Positions 11,411 through 23,335 of a stretch of 64,000 nt of DNA are shown one piece after another. Location: assembly GCA_003439945.1 (NCBI GenBank), contig QVRM01006811.1, forward strand, positions 536,001 to 600,000, written 5' to 3'. Position 1 is the first letter of the stretch. Each line of letters begins with the position of its first letter. Under the pieces are notes generated by a model. The model saw nothing but the letters and a program-made list of their open reading frames with translations, was not told the DNA's origin and did no database searches. The DNA is from Dermanyssus gallinae. Lineage: Eukaryota; Arthropoda; Arachnida; Mesostigmata; Dermanyssidae. A program made the translations under genes and the position numbers.

Positions 11411-12736
11411 TGATCGACGGTTGATATCAGGCGGTACAACAAGCTCGCTGAGGGTTTAGACACACTGCCTTGCAGGTGATTGTCGTTGTTGTTCGTGTAG
11501 TAACGTCAGCCTTGAGGCCGCTCTTCTTCGTCTTTCTCTCTTTCTCTCTCTAGCTTCCTCACTCTCCCTCTTTCCCGTCTTCCTCTCCGCTTAAACAAGG
11601 ACAGCGCTGTGTCGTGTACTAAGGAGGCCTACCAAAACACACGAGGAGACATGATTCCCAGACGCGTACTCTGTGAATGAATAACTAAGCGTGCGTATAC
11701 CTTGTCTAGACATGCGGGTTGCAAATATTCTAGAGTTTCTCGTACATTGCCACTAGACAAGAAAACGCGAGCACGCTGCATTGCCGTGGGTTCCATTAGC
11801 CCCCCTACCGCCTCCACCCCTGTGTCCTCTGAGCGATGGTAGGTAGCTATGCCGGCTGAAAAAAGCTCCCAATATTAGTTCCCAGCCAGGCAAGGACGGA
11901 GGGTCGTTGTTTTATATGGTAAAAATTTAGATCGCTGCTTTCATAGAGCAATTCTACGAACCCCCGGGAACGGGAGTCGCGCTACATGCGAAAACGGTCC
12001 TACTTCCTATCCCATTCCTCGTTCTCCTTTGCCGTGTGCTGCTTGTTTTTCATCCTCATTTGCCTCTCGATATCCCACAAAGTTACCCTCTAATCGACCC
12101 GCTGTGTGAACAGCAACGGCAGCAGCAGCGGCAGCAGCAACACGACGTGACTTCTACTCTCTAATAGTGGCGCCATCTTGCGGGCAATGGAGATTAATGA
12201 TTGTGCTTCGACAACTGCAAGGAACTGGAAAGAAAGGTATCGAGTAACGTGTATCGAGTAGCAACAGCAGAGGGAGCACAATTCCCTCTGCCATTACGGA
12301 CAAGGAACAAAAAACGACAACGAGCGAAAAGGCAAGCAAATACCATAACATAAAAAAACAGGCAGGCCCAAAGGAGAGAAAAAAAAACACGAGAAAAATG
12401 TCAGGGATGCGATCGCGAAAAATCAGGGGGTCAATATCACGGATAGGTCCAGCCCCCATGTTTGCAGGCAACGAACCCACTCTTCTCTTCCATACTTAAT
12501 TCCAAATTAATCCCGGCCCGGGTTGAGGATGGCGGCCCGCCCGACGAGCAGACGACAAACCGCTGTTCTTTCCCGCAGAGTGATAAATCACTCCGTCAAT
12601 TTATCGCCCCTACCTGTCCTACCAAAGACGGTGAGCGGACACGTCTCTCGGACAAAAGAGGAAACACAAAACATTGGGTTACGCATTCACTAGTTTATTT
12701 AGAGGGAATGATACGTGAATAAGAGCTGCGTCTTAT
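11411..12736. other. No gene recognised
   Basis: Contains CT-rich runs (11530-11590) and a CAG-type run (12115-12140). No domain or RNA gene is visible. Confidence 0.4.
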
Positions 12737-12755
12737 TATATATATATATATATAT
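12737..12755. repeat. (TA)n microsatellite
   Basis: Short TA tract. Confidence 0.95.
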
Positions 12756-12790
12756 TTATAGGCACGAATTTATTAAAATGACATTTAAGA

Positions 12791-12793
<3 letters not shown>

Positions 12794-12878
<85 letters not shown>
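12794..12878. repeat. (TA)n microsatellite with TTTATA interruption
   Basis: Long TA tract broken once near 12845 and followed by a T run (12883-12896). Confidence 0.97.
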
Positions 12879-12882
<4 letters not shown>

Positions 12883-12896
12883 TTTTTTTTTTTTTT

Positions 12897-13921
12897 GTAT
12901 ATAGTTAAAATCAGTTTATTTACTACAGAGTTGCGCAAATGCCACTTTTTGCTAAATGCTGGCTAGCTGCACGTCTTACTAAATGCAGGCTTTCCCCGCA
13001 GATGAGCACTTAAAATGAAGAAAACGAAAAAGACCATTTCTTACAACTCTCTGTACGAAAAGCCACGAAAGTATCAAGCAGAAGCAAAATAGTCGAAGCC
13101 CGGCAGCAGAGCTCTTTGCGCAACAACCACTAGCCGCAAAAACCCTGTCATATGAACTTCTCCTATCTTGACTTCAAACTTCTGTTTTGAGAAACGGAAG
13201 TAAACCATCCATAGTTACACTCTTACCCTGCCATTTTGGATTGCCGGACGGGAGAAGACCTTAAGGCATGCTTCCGGCTAGAGTATGTGGAGAGCCGAAT
13301 GCACTTGAACAGGCCCAAAAGCATGGACGGCCGCTGTTTTGCCATGCCTTATGAACTCCACAATGACACTCAATACATACGACGTCAAACGAGTGCCACG
13401 TATCTGCTCGTAGAACATCTTTGTCCATTTCCCCCCCTTACGAATAGCTTTATGTATCCTAAATGAAATATTTTTTATTGCCTAGGAGACATATAAATGC
13501 ACCAATCCGGAAGTTTATACTTAAGGGCAATAGAGAGCAGTGACGTGTAGCTCTTCGAGGTCCAGAGTGAAAAAGACGGCCGGCGACTCTAACATAATGA
13601 ACTACGAGTTTGATCTCTCGATATTTAAAAGTGAAGGTAAGAAGAAGTATGATAGTTGCTACACCCTCGTCGTACATGATCCGTATATAGATAAGAAAAA
13701 TCAATCAGGAGATATGGGTTGCACTGCAGCTTGAATAAACAACAAAGTTTACTGAGTACTAGCTAATACATCACAAAAATCATACAGCATCTTTAGTAAA
13801 GAGTTTGCCTAATAGAGCCACGCCCATGCCGGCGTATACAATTCAAGGTGGCAGTGCGCTCGAGAATAATAGGTACTGAGAATATGTCTCGCGCCAATCC
13901 ACGATGAAAGAGCCACTACAT
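12897..13921. other. No gene recognised
   Basis: Ordinary-looking unique sequence; no domain, tRNA or repeat seen. Confidence 0.4.
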
Positions 13922-14754
13922 CTACAGAGTGGCGACAAAGGTACGAAGCTTTAGTTTGAACGAAACGAGCGTAGGAAGAGTAGCAGCAATGTATTTTGAG
14001 AGAGAATTCTGAACGGCAAGGATGTTACGGCGAAAACCATTCACCAGAAAACGCTCTTTATAGACTGGAAGTAATAATGGAGGCCTTTTACGAGGTAGTG
14101 GACACCTGGGCCACATGCCATTGGTCTGAGCAAGATCAATTTTTACCACGTTATTATATTGGAATGCGTACACAGCGGCTCGGAAACGAATAAGCTGCTT
14201 GACATTCGAATAGCCATGCCATGCCATACCAAAAGGTGGCTGACGGATTCTTCAGGCTTAAGACTAACAATCACGCGGCCAGCTTTATTCTGTAGCCACT
14301 GTAGTGCGTTGATAACATTATTGGACGATCTACCCCACACTATGCTGCAATATCAGTTAAGCTCAGCTTCGTTGAGTAAACCATAATGAGGAAAGCAACC
14401 TGAAGCTCACGCTGTCGAAGGAGCGGCAGTGCCGTTACTGGGAGGGCAAATTTACGTTGAACTAGGTAATATTCTTCTCATCATAAACAAGACGAGTGAA
14501 CCCTGACGAGAATTTAAGACCAGAATCATTCACGACTAAACCCCAGCATAGATGACGTATTAGAGGAGTGGCCTGTGCGAAAAAAATGACATGGGTTCTG
14601 TTTGCATGGGCAAGACAGGCGTCATTACCTTCAACGTGACAATAATTGGCCACCGACTGGCCAGTAAAAACAACAGACCGGGAGATCTTGGTAATTTCGG
14701 TCTGGCGGCAAAATTCGAAGTATTAAAACTTGCCGATATATATCCGGTACACAT
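13922..14754 (-). pseudogene. LINE reverse transcriptase C-terminal half, heavily decayed
   Basis: Minus-strand translations in alternating frames follow the thumb-to-C-terminus order of Jockey/CR1-type non-LTR reverse transcriptases. 14462-14653 gives NRTHVIFFAQ, comparable with the family's segment that reads like 'KT-v-vFs'. 14143-14340 gives NALQWLQNKAGRVI, matching the conserved 'LQNrAlR-I' helix. 13922-14227 ends in LPTLVSFKLKLRTFVATL, which resembles the family's last helix before the stop. Several frameshifts and stops separate these pieces. No reverse transcriptase catalytic YADD box is visible, so the copy is 5'-truncated or too decayed. Similarity is judged by eye and the clade is unassigned. 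Confidence 0.62.
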
Positions 14755-16348
14755 TTTGCATTAGCTCAGCTCAGTGACAAAACTTGGGTCCGTTAACCTG
14801 GTCGTTGTTGTTGTTGTTTCTATTAATGCTAGTATATTTTTGTGTCACTACTGTTACTACTGCGTCAGCAGTACTAGAAGTAATTATAGTAATTATGAAA
14901 AAGCGCGTTTTGAACAAAAGCGGCGGTGTTCTGTACATCGACATGATGAAAATAAGATTGCTTTAAATGTACGATGAAACTAATGGGGGCTGAATAGCTA
15001 GTAAGCACATTGTTAGTAAGCACATAAGGCTCACGGCCTTTGCGAATGAACAAAATTAAAACTCACCAGATAGCTATGACTAGTTCTCTTCAGTCAGGTT
15101 TATATAATATACAATTGTGTCTATATATATATATAGTTCCTCGTAACGTACACTCAGCTTAGTAGGTCACAAGCTAACGCTAATTATTTATATTTCTATT
15201 AACCCAATTGCAAATACGTTACAAGATCGCTTCGTATCGGTCTGTGCCGTGCCGTGATCAAGCCTAGATAGGTAGGACTCGCCGGCGGCCATTTCCAGCT
15301 TTTCCATTTCCGGCCATCTCGTTGAGTTACCACGCAACTTCGTCGAGCACCAGCGCAACCGAAACCCTAATATGCTGAGATCTGTCACTAACTCTTCCTT
15401 TTGAGCAAATAGAAGCAGAGGGTTCATTCACTGTACCGCTACATGATCAGCAACGGTGCCGAAACTGAAGGCTGTCCCAAGCTGTTTTGGCTAGCAGACT
15501 CGAGCTTAAATCCAGTCGGAACTAGGAAGCAAACTAGAGAAGATAGCTCTTCCGGCGAAAACGAACGCAATGGCGTAGCTCATTGCTGGGCCTCACTGAT
15601 GACTTGACTAACGCGTACTTGGAGTTGTGGAACTCAGCATTTCCACTATGGAGAAGGACTTCAGGAGAAACGCTTCAGGAAGCTTAGTTTTAGCATAGCC
15701 TACTTAACTCTCAAACTAAATGTGCGAGTGTGCTCTGCCCAAAGGAATGGCCCCTTTTACGTGCGTGATTCGTTTTCGTTTGAGCGCAGAGAACCCAATA
15801 CATTAGGAGAGAGGAAAAACGGATAAATACAAGTTTGGAGACGACACGGACAAGAGGCGCAACGTAGAATCAGACTGAGGGTGCAATAACTGGTACTAGC
15901 GCGTATTGTGGCGACCTGTTTGCATGAATGGGAATCTCCTAGCAGTAGAAGCTGATGGAATTCGCAGTATTCTACGAATACAGCGGCGAGATAGCCATTG
16001 CTACCAAAAATCAGCGTAAACCAAACCGTGGCGAGAATATCGCAGCAAATAACACTCTATTAATTATTTTATATGAAACCTAATTATATTTCTACAGTAA
16101 CACATAGGTATACGGCGTAGTAGCACCAACTTTTTATTGAGACATTTTATATCTGCGGAATGGTTATACACGCGCTATTTAGTGGAAGTTTGTGGTACCT
16201 AATTTTATCAGGCTCGTTTTTGACTTACTCTTGCATTGATCTTTTAAGTCGGAAACTAGAAAACTCGATTTTAGATTGGCCTGTCCTACTTTGAATCTAC
16301 AATACAATCTTCTATTGTTAAACCAATGGCATTACACCAAAACCACTT

Positions 16349-16350
<2 letters not shown>
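14755..16350. other. No gene recognised
   Basis: Unique sequence with a short TA tract at 15121-15135. No domain or RNA gene recognised. Confidence 0.4.

Positions 16351-16383
<33 letters not shown>
16351..16383. repeat. (TA)n microsatellite
   Basis: Uninterrupted TA tract. Confidence 0.97.
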
Positions 16384-16385
<2 letters not shown>

Positions 16386-17275
16386 GACGAGCATCTTTGT
16401 ACCTGTCAGTGGAGTTCTAGGTCGTTGTGATCAAGTGCAGGTCGGTGTGGCTGGTTTTTCTCACAAAATAGCTTTTAGGCTAATGTAATAAGCAATCGCA
16501 GTCCGGATCGACAACACAGAGAAATATGATGGCTGGCGCACTCGGCGACTTACCAGGAATGGTCAGCTGGAAAATTACGCATTGTGTGAGTCTCTTCGAT
16601 CAACCGCGTCTTTAATCTCTGGCCGCCTTAGTTAACTGTCAGTTGTTGTTATTGCTGCCATAGACCGGTAGGTAACGAACCAGTTACCATTCACCCTGTC
16701 ATCGAGTTTCAGTCAGCCGGGCTAGACTAGCCAGCATAGGCTGTAACAACAGACTTTGACAACGGCGGTGACATGGATTCCTGGTGGTCCCTTGCCAAGA
16801 TGACTCGGATTCCTGCTGGTCCCTGGCCTCCTATCGGAGGCGCGCTGAACGGGACACTGCATAAACAGTCTCGCCGTTGATCGCCGTCCACATCGTTTAA
16901 TATGTAATAGTTGCTGTATCTGTCGAAACCGAGACTTGTACACCTGTGGACTTGGCGATGGAGGACATCAGAGCAATACAGCAACTCGCTGTATAATATT
17001 GTTATTATATATAGTTTTGCACAAAAAGCGGCACTAATGCGGAGAAGGACATGCGTACCAAATGATTTTCACAAAGACAATTACTGCTTGTACGCGTATC
17101 TTGGCTAGTAGTTTTGTCGGAGTAGTATTTGAGCAACGGACCTGTTTATCAGGCGCTTTTTTGTCAACGCGTTCATGCTACGCAGCGTTCTTTAAGTGGC
17201 CCCAGAAGAGCCAATCACGGCAATAGTTTAACACAACTAACGACACCATGCTTTGCTATGACCTTTTGGGTATAC

Positions 17276-17278
<3 letters not shown>
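16384..17278. other. No gene recognised
   Basis: Contains a short tandem duplication near 16770-16830 (two copies of a GGATTCCTGGTGGTCCC-like unit). No coding domain seen. Confidence 0.4.

Positions 17279-17312
<34 letters not shown>
17279..17312. repeat. (TA)n microsatellite, left flank of 60-bp repeat
   Basis: TA tract directly bordering the 60-bp core repeat. Confidence 0.97.
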
Positions 17313-17315
<3 letters not shown>

Positions 17316-17372
17316 CGAGCACTGCCGAGTGTGCAAACGTATTGTAAATGATTAATAAATCATCACAATATT
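17313..17372 (+). repeat. 60-bp TA-flanked core repeat, copy 1
   Basis: Begins AGGCGAGCACTGCCGAGTG and ends AATCATCACAATATT. It matches copies at 21721-21780 (plus) and 52839-52898 (minus) with only a few differences over 60 bases. It contains AATAAA and a small palindrome (ATGATT-AATA-AATCAT). TA tracts lie on both sides. It may be the 3' end of a retroposon or a minimal mobile unit; unidentified. Confidence 0.9.
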
Positions 17373-17373
17373 T

Positions 17374-17434
<61 letters not shown>
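17374..17434. repeat. (TA)n microsatellite, right flank of 60-bp repeat
   Basis: TA tract with one ACAT interruption. Confidence 0.97.
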
Positions 17435-17437
<3 letters not shown>

Positions 17438-17780
17438 TTTTATTTACCATTCATTGTTGAATATACTTAGAATCAAATGAGCTTACTGTAGTAGTATGCC
17501 ACCCAGCGTGCTGCCGGTTATGCTTTCGTTCGTCTCGGTTATCTTCGGCAAAAAACGCTGCCCTTTTACATGCCGTCCTTTCTAAATGGCTATAAACAAA
17601 AGTTAAATCTATACATACGTAAAACAAGAACAACGTTCCAACATAACCAACAACGAGTTCGAGCTGCGCGCTTCTGGCGAACGGCATACGAGATTAATCT
17701 GGTATCCTCACGAATAGTTAAACGAGGCTAGCATAAGCTACAACTTCTACACGGCACGGGCATTAGCACTACCACTACTA
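17435..17780. other. No gene recognised
   Basis: Short unique spacer between the TA tract and the SINE pair. Confidence 0.4.
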
Positions 17781-17974
17781 AAAAAAAGTACTTTCTGGGC
17801 TGACTCTCTAACCTGACGCCAAATTTAACGTCCACGGAACTCTTTTTCACACTGCTTCATAGACGGGCCCCCGTAAATACAAATGTGCAACGGTGGGGCT
17901 CGAACCTACGCACCTATATGTCTCCTCCGGTCGCGAGGCGCAGACGAATGCACCTACCACGCCACCGGGCTCGA
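17781..17974 (-). mobile_element. tRNA-derived SINE, copy 1
   Basis: Read on the minus strand this copy starts GTCGAGCCCGGTGGCGTGG, contains a pol III box B-like GGTTCGAGCCCC motif, continues through a family-specific body ending near TAAATTTGGCG and the GTCAGCC segment, and finishes in a short A/T tail (7 A on the plus strand at 17781). It is one of five copies in the window and the most diverged in its 3' part. A 13-base direct repeat, TACCACTACTAAA, occurs at 17770-17782 and 17984-17996 and probably marks its insertion. SINEs carry an internal pol III promoter and depend on a LINE for copying. Confidence 0.85.
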
Positions 17975-17993
17975 CACCACTCTTACCACTACT

Positions 17994-18184
17994 AAAGTAA
18001 AGTTTTCGGGCTGACCCTCAGCCAAGATTTAACGTCCACGGAACTGTTTTTACATTGCTTCATAGACGGACCCCCATATTTACAAATGTGCAACGGCTGG
18101 GGCTCGAACGACACGCCTCCTATGTGTCTCCTCCGGTCGCGAGGCGCAGACGAATGCACCCACCACGCCTCTACCGGGCTCGAC
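17994..18184 (-). mobile_element. tRNA-derived SINE, copy 2 (adjacent to copy 1)
   Basis: Same family and orientation as the copy ending at 17974, only about 20 bases away. It keeps the head, a box B-like GTTCGAGCCCC, and the 3' body TTAAATCTTGGCTGAGGGTCAG. The junction between the two copies repeats ACCACT/ACCACTACT, so this pair arose either by nested insertion at the same site or by local duplication. Followed on the right by ACT triplets (18205-18230). Confidence 0.87.
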
Positions 18185-19740
18185 ACCACTACAACCTATA
18201 CCCTACTACTACTACTACTATTACTATTACTGCTACAATTACTAATTCGTTAGGAAGTCCCTTGTGCACAGTCCAGCCGCAGTGGCAGCAATAACAACGG
18301 CGCCGAGCCGAAGAAGCACCGACCCGATCGGATGCCCAGGTTCTTAGTAAGTGCGGTTTAGCGAGCGATCCGAGCAGAGCGTGGGGCTGCGCTTTCCCCT
18401 TGGTCGTCCCTTGTTTCCTTCCGTTCCTCCCCTTCAGTTCTTCCTTCTCGTTTCCTTTCATTCAACCAAGCCAGGCCGTCATCATCAGCTGCTGGTTTTG
18501 ACGCTAGTTGCGGTCAATCCTCTTCTGCTGCTGCTGCTCATTCCGCTAGTGCCATTACTGACCACCTAAACCCTAAGTAGCTCATGGTCTTCGGTTGTTG
18601 CAGTTGTTGTTGTTGTTGTTGTGCTCCAACAACTTCTACCTCCGCTGTTCGTGCTACTGATGATGTTGTAAGTATAGGGTTGTCAATGAAAAGAAAACAG
18701 AAAAACACGAAAGACGTAATGTGTGTGCGCGTGTATGTGAGGGACGAAGAGAGGAGAGAGCAAGTAAGAGAGAGATCGAGGGAGAGGCAAAAGAGGTGGG
18801 GAATGCGGAAAAGCGACGTTTCTTGCTGAGTCTGTGTTGTGTGAAAAGTACTTAAAGCAAGTCATCCCTACGAACCAATCGGCTGGCTTGTTCGTTTGAT
18901 GGCTTCCCGGCTACCCGTCGGTGGAATATCTCCACCAACACCACCACCACCACCACTATCATCAACGATCTTCCTTGCAGACAGTGAAACTGCAGCAGCA
19001 GCAGCCGAACCCATCTTTTGATAACAAGGCAATATTGCTGACGACGCTAAACGTGTGGCGGAGCTAGCTAAATTCAGTGTTGTGGCTTAGTTGTGATACC
19101 GGTGCAGAACGAAAGAAAAAGAGTCTAGCAGGCAACAGTGTGCGAAATCGAGATTAAGCGCCACTTCTAAGACACCTAAACGAGGCGAGCTAAACATGAA
19201 AATACGTTTTAGGGCCGCTCCATGACGCCCGACCTATGTAAATGCTTTCGTCTCTAAATTGTCGTCTCTCCAAGTGAGTTGTGTGGACCTGGTTTTGGCA
19301 ACAAAACTTACTTTTTAATAACGTGACATGTACCAGCTTAATCAACAGCGACACAAACAAAAATCCAAGCGTATATACACACACACACAATAAGCCCCCA
19401 CTTGTGCTCGCTAGACTTATTATCTGCTAACCTCAGTCACCGAAATGTACTTTTAACCTCGCCTAAGTCAACTCAGCGGCATACTCCAATTGGTACGCAA
19501 CGGAACCGCGTAGAGAACGGATTGGTTAGAATCTTGAAGTGGCAGGAAGGCATCACGGATAGGAGAAGTATGGCGAACTGAAGTACCTTTCGGCAGCGCG
19601 GCATTCGGCCACGGCCGCGGCAGCAGCAGATCTTTAACCTTGCCACTGTCTCTCATACGTGGCCATACTGCAGAGAAGTTGTTGATCAACAAACCAACGA
19701 CAAACAACGACGATACAAACTATAATACAACAACAGGCGT
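18185..19740. other. GC-rich, triplet-rich stretch; no gene supported
   Basis: Contains ACT (18205-18235), TTG (18601-18622) and ACC (18935-18957) triplet runs and purine-rich sequence (18740-18800). None of the open stretches has a recognisable domain. Confidence 0.4.
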
Positions 19741-19964
19741 TCGTGTATGGATACCGGCGATTGACGTGCCTAGTCGGTAGCTGGAACGCGCGGCAGAAAA
19801 TTCCACGTCAGAAATTCGTACATACGAGAATACAGGCCGTCGTCGGAGACGGTATGCAATACGTATACGATGCCATGACCGCACGCGTCGCAATTGACAG
19901 CAACTGCTGCTGTAGTAGCGACCGCATCGGTGGTATTAACAAGAGGAGAAACAACCACAACAAC

Positions 19965-20100
19965 AACCACAACAATAAAAATGACAATGGCAACAACAAC
20001 AACCACAACAATAAAAGTGACAACGGCAACAACAACAACCACAACAATAAAAGCGACAACGGCAACAACAACAACAACAACAACAGGAGCGACAATAGCG
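19965..20100. repeat. 36-bp minisatellite of CAA-type units
   Basis: About four units of 36 bases, each made of AAC triplets followed by AATAAAAGTGACAACGGC or a close variant. The last unit has lost most of the non-AAC part. Confidence 0.85.
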
Positions 20101-20814
20101 GCAACCATAACCGTAGCGACACGCACATAATGCCTGTAATAAATTGTCGTATATATTGGCTGGACGAGGGTTAATCTCTACTATATATCAGGAGGGGACA
20201 GCTTAGGTCTATCTGGTCATAAGCAGGTCGGGTGATAGCCGGTGACTAGAAGACTGTCGCGGCCTCGGCAGGCCCCGGCGGTTAGATGGGTGCACCGCGT
20301 AACTCCGCGGAATTGGCGGAGCGGACGAGCGGGCACATTGGCTGGATGGCTAACCGACCCGACCGACCGAGACCAGGACCAAGAGGCCACAGTGGAGACA
20401 AATACGTCCGTATATTGTGTGTGGCCTATGCTAAGCGTTGCCATGGCCGCCGTCACTGCCGCTGGTACCGGGTTCCCCCTTTCCTGCCATCATTTTCCCT
20501 TGGCCTGCAGCCCCTGCAGCTGACGCTGGCCACAGCATCATCGCCGATTGCCGCCGCCGGCAGCAGCAGCGACAGGCCGCATTGCAGGAAATGCTAAAGA
20601 AACGACGACGAAAACAAAGACTGGAGGACGAGAAGAGCAGAGAATGAAGAAAAGAGGGGGAAACGACGAAAGGACGAGAAGGAATCGCTTCGTGCGGAAA
20701 CGACATCACCCACACACACCACCGCAGAACCGCAAGTGGACGTGGACGTAGAGCCCGCCCGCTCACGCAACGGCTGTGGTTGTGGCAGTATCCGCAGGAT
20801 AGCGACAAGAGCAG

Positions 20815-20940
20815 TAGCAACAACTACAACAAGAGCAACAACAACAGCAACAATAACAACAACAAGAGCAACAACAACAACAACAGCAACAATAACAACA
20901 ACAAGAGCAATAACAACAACAACCGCAGCAGCAGCAGTAC
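20815..20940. repeat. CAA-type imperfect tandem repeat
   Basis: Runs of AAC triplets interrupted by AAGAGC and AGCAACAAT at roughly regular spacing. Confidence 0.85.
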
Positions 20941-21140
20941 AATGAGGGCTGCTGCTGATGCTGCGGGGTGAGGTAAGCCGGTGGCAAAAGCAATGGCGAC
21001 ACCGACCGCAACGCTGAGAAACCTGTGGTCGAGCGGCCCAGCCATCCCAACAGCATCGGCTGCCTAAATAAGCGCATTGCCACAAACCTGATTTTGGCCT
21101 GAAACCACCGATATCTACGTACGTCCTTACGTCGGCTTTA

Positions 21141-21692
21141 GCAGCTGCCCGCATTGTCACCTAGAAAGCCAACATACATACACACACACAGACACACTGT
21201 CTCGGACGCGGCGCGTATACAGCGGCTATTCGAAGGGCGAGGCTCTCATTTAGCCCACTGAGTGTATGCGTCTCACTTTCTATTAAACGCATCCGTGCTG
21301 GAATGAGGCGCTCTTACAATGAGCCTAAGATTGACGCATTTTCGTTGGTTGTTGCTGGAAATTGCATAGCTCCGGGGGACGCGTGGCGACAGGCCGCTGA
21401 CTTGAAATCAGTTAATATAGTAATACGCCGTAGTCGATCAATCAACGCTGTGTTCGAAGTTACCGCTAGAGCCGCTCACGAACGCTCGTCGTTCCACGTA
21501 GGTAGGGTACGTACTGTTTGTGAGGTAACAACGCTAATCAATTAACGATCGGTGCGTCCGGTAGACATTAGGCGTCTCAGGCGGGCTGTGTCGCATAATC
21601 GTTTCTCGTGCGATGTAGGGTAGTGCACAATGCAATGCATCATGATTGTATAAACATGCCAAACTATATCGATATATGTGTAAATATACGTT
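21141..21692. other. No gene recognised
   Basis: CA-rich start (21178-21196), then unique sequence with no domain seen. Confidence 0.4.
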
Positions 21693-21710
21693 TATATATA
21701 TATATATATA
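21693..21710. repeat. (TA)n microsatellite beside 60-bp repeat
   Basis: Short TA tract, then CATACATAAA, then the 60-bp core repeat. Confidence 0.95.
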
Positions 21711-21720
21711 CATACATAAA

Positions 21721-21780
21721 AGGCGAGCACTGCTGAGTGTGCAAACGTATTGTAAATAATTAATAAATCATCACAATATT
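21721..21780 (+). repeat. 60-bp TA-flanked core repeat, copy 2
   Basis: Matches 17313-17372 with about two differences in 60 bases (C/T at base 13 of the unit; G/A in the GTAAAT segment). Here only the left side has a TA tract; the right side is unique sequence, so the core ends cleanly at AATATT. Confidence 0.9.
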
Positions 21781-22085
21781 CTCTGCGCTGAGGAAATTGG
21801 AGGTTTGGATATTTGGAGACATTGTAGTTGCTTCACTTTTTGTAAGAGATCGTTTGCGAGAATTGCCTTGTATACTTAAAGCACATCGTATACACACAGC
21901 TATCATAACCTGATGTGCTTGAATACTGAGTACACACACACATGCAAACGTGTATTAAGCTTGCTCATATCCAAAATTCACGTTTCTCGCAAGGAATCTC
22001 GCACAAGAGTAGAAAGGAAGATTTTGTAATTAAGAACTAAGGCTATGATGTCCTGTAAGGTAGTCGTTACTTTCACCGTGAATGT
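21781..22085. other. No gene recognised
   Basis: Unique sequence with a CA-rich patch at 21932-21942. Confidence 0.4.
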
Positions 22086-23310
22086 TGTTATTGTTGTTGT
22101 CGTGGTCGTTGTTGTTTTCTGTTCTTGTCGCTGTTGGTGTACGTATTTTTGTTGTTCCACACTGTTGTTAACGTCGGTGCTGTCGCATTGATGTCGACTC
22201 GTCGGTCAGAAATCCGAGCGCTCAAGGAGTCAACAATGCGTAAAGGTCCAGAAGCTCTTGATCCATTTCCTCTCCTTTTTGTTTCATCTGACTCACCTTC
22301 TCTCTCGCTCTTGCTATCCGTATCATGCCCTCGTGCGTCCTCCTGGCTAGCTAACGTCTGTACGGCGGTCACTTGTTTGGCTCTCGGTCTAGCGAGCTGT
22401 GTCCAGACGTTTTTCTTCTGTTTTCTGTCGACTTTGTTCCTTCGTTCGCTATTCGACTGTCGTGTCGCTGCCAATGGACGGCGAAGGGGGGGGGGGGGGG
22501 AGGGGGGGGGGCGAAAAGCGTTCGTCGTTCGGCCGCGCATGGCCTAATGAGCTTGTTCTTTAGGCTTTTGCCGCAGCCGTCGTCCACATCGCCGCGTTCT
22601 CGCTGTTGTGTTGGTCGCCGGCTCCCAAGCTACCTTTGTCGGCTCTCACGTTCGGCAACAGCGAAACAAGTGGTCGGTTCTCGAACAGCAACAACAACAA
22701 CAACCACAACAGCGGTGCTGATTGTTGTTGTTGGTGTCGTTGATGTCGTGGTCCCACCGCCATCACACTCTCATCAACATACATCGTCCGACATAACAGG
22801 CCGCTGAGTCTGCGTTACGCTGGTGACCGCTGTCAGGTCCTTGCTTCTTCTTTTTCTCCTGTTGGAATTAGCAGGCCGGCAGGCGATCCGCCAGCCAGCC
22901 AGCCACGGATTTAGTCGACAAGGGCGGCAACACGGCGGCTGCGGCAAAGGACCGGGTCGACCAAGCAACCACGGGCGGTGACGGTACGGTGTAGAGGCGG
23001 CGGGCGGCACGGGCGAGATGGGGGCGACGCCAAGGACGGGACCGGGGGGGCGGGGGGGGGAGTGGTTCCAAGCGAGGCGGAAGCGGTGACCGATTCCCGT
23101 TCACCGATGCGTCCTGCCTTCACTCGTCGCCTACCTCTAAGAGTTTTTAATATTGTGTAATCTTGTGTGCCCTGGTTATTCGATCTCTTTCTCTCTCTGT
23201 CTCAGGGCCACTTTTTATCATCTCCTAGCTTCTCTATATTTCTCCATTACTACCCCTTTCTCTGACTCTTCTCACCGACACTGACGGTCTAGGCGCAAGA
23301 ATTTTCAACG
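22086..23310. other. GC-rich region with homopolymer G runs; no gene supported
   Basis: Contains TTG runs (22085-22115), two G runs (22486-22500 and 22502-22510) and very GC-rich sequence at 22870-23100. Both strands have overlapping open stretches, as expected from composition. I recognise no domain. Confidence 0.35.
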
Positions 23311-23317
23311 TCCACCC

Positions 23318-23335
23318 TTATTATTATTATTATTA
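23318..23335 (-). repeat. (AAT)n 3' tail of LINE
   Basis: TTA triplets on the plus strand, about 50 bases downstream of the stop of the minus-strand LINE fragment. Other copies of the family have the same kind of tail. Confidence 0.75.

Larger units (their letters stand above)
19741..21140. other. GC-rich region with CAA/CAG repeats; possible gene 5' region, unproven
   Basis: CpG-rich sequence with long CAA-type runs at 19950-20090 and 20815-20940. An asparagine-rich open stretch (first ATG 19854, stop after 20171) is created by the triplet repeats and I do not accept it as a gene. High CpG content might mark a promoter of a neighbouring host gene, which is a guess. Confidence 0.3.

Noticed and set aside
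19743..20174. Asparagine-rich open frame
   Set aside because: Created by CAA triplets and a 36-bp minisatellite; starts with GTG and has no recognisable domain.
22486..22512. G runs as a regulatory quadruplex
   Set aside because: Long homopolymer G could form such structures, but with no gene context this would be speculation; it may also be poorly sequenced.
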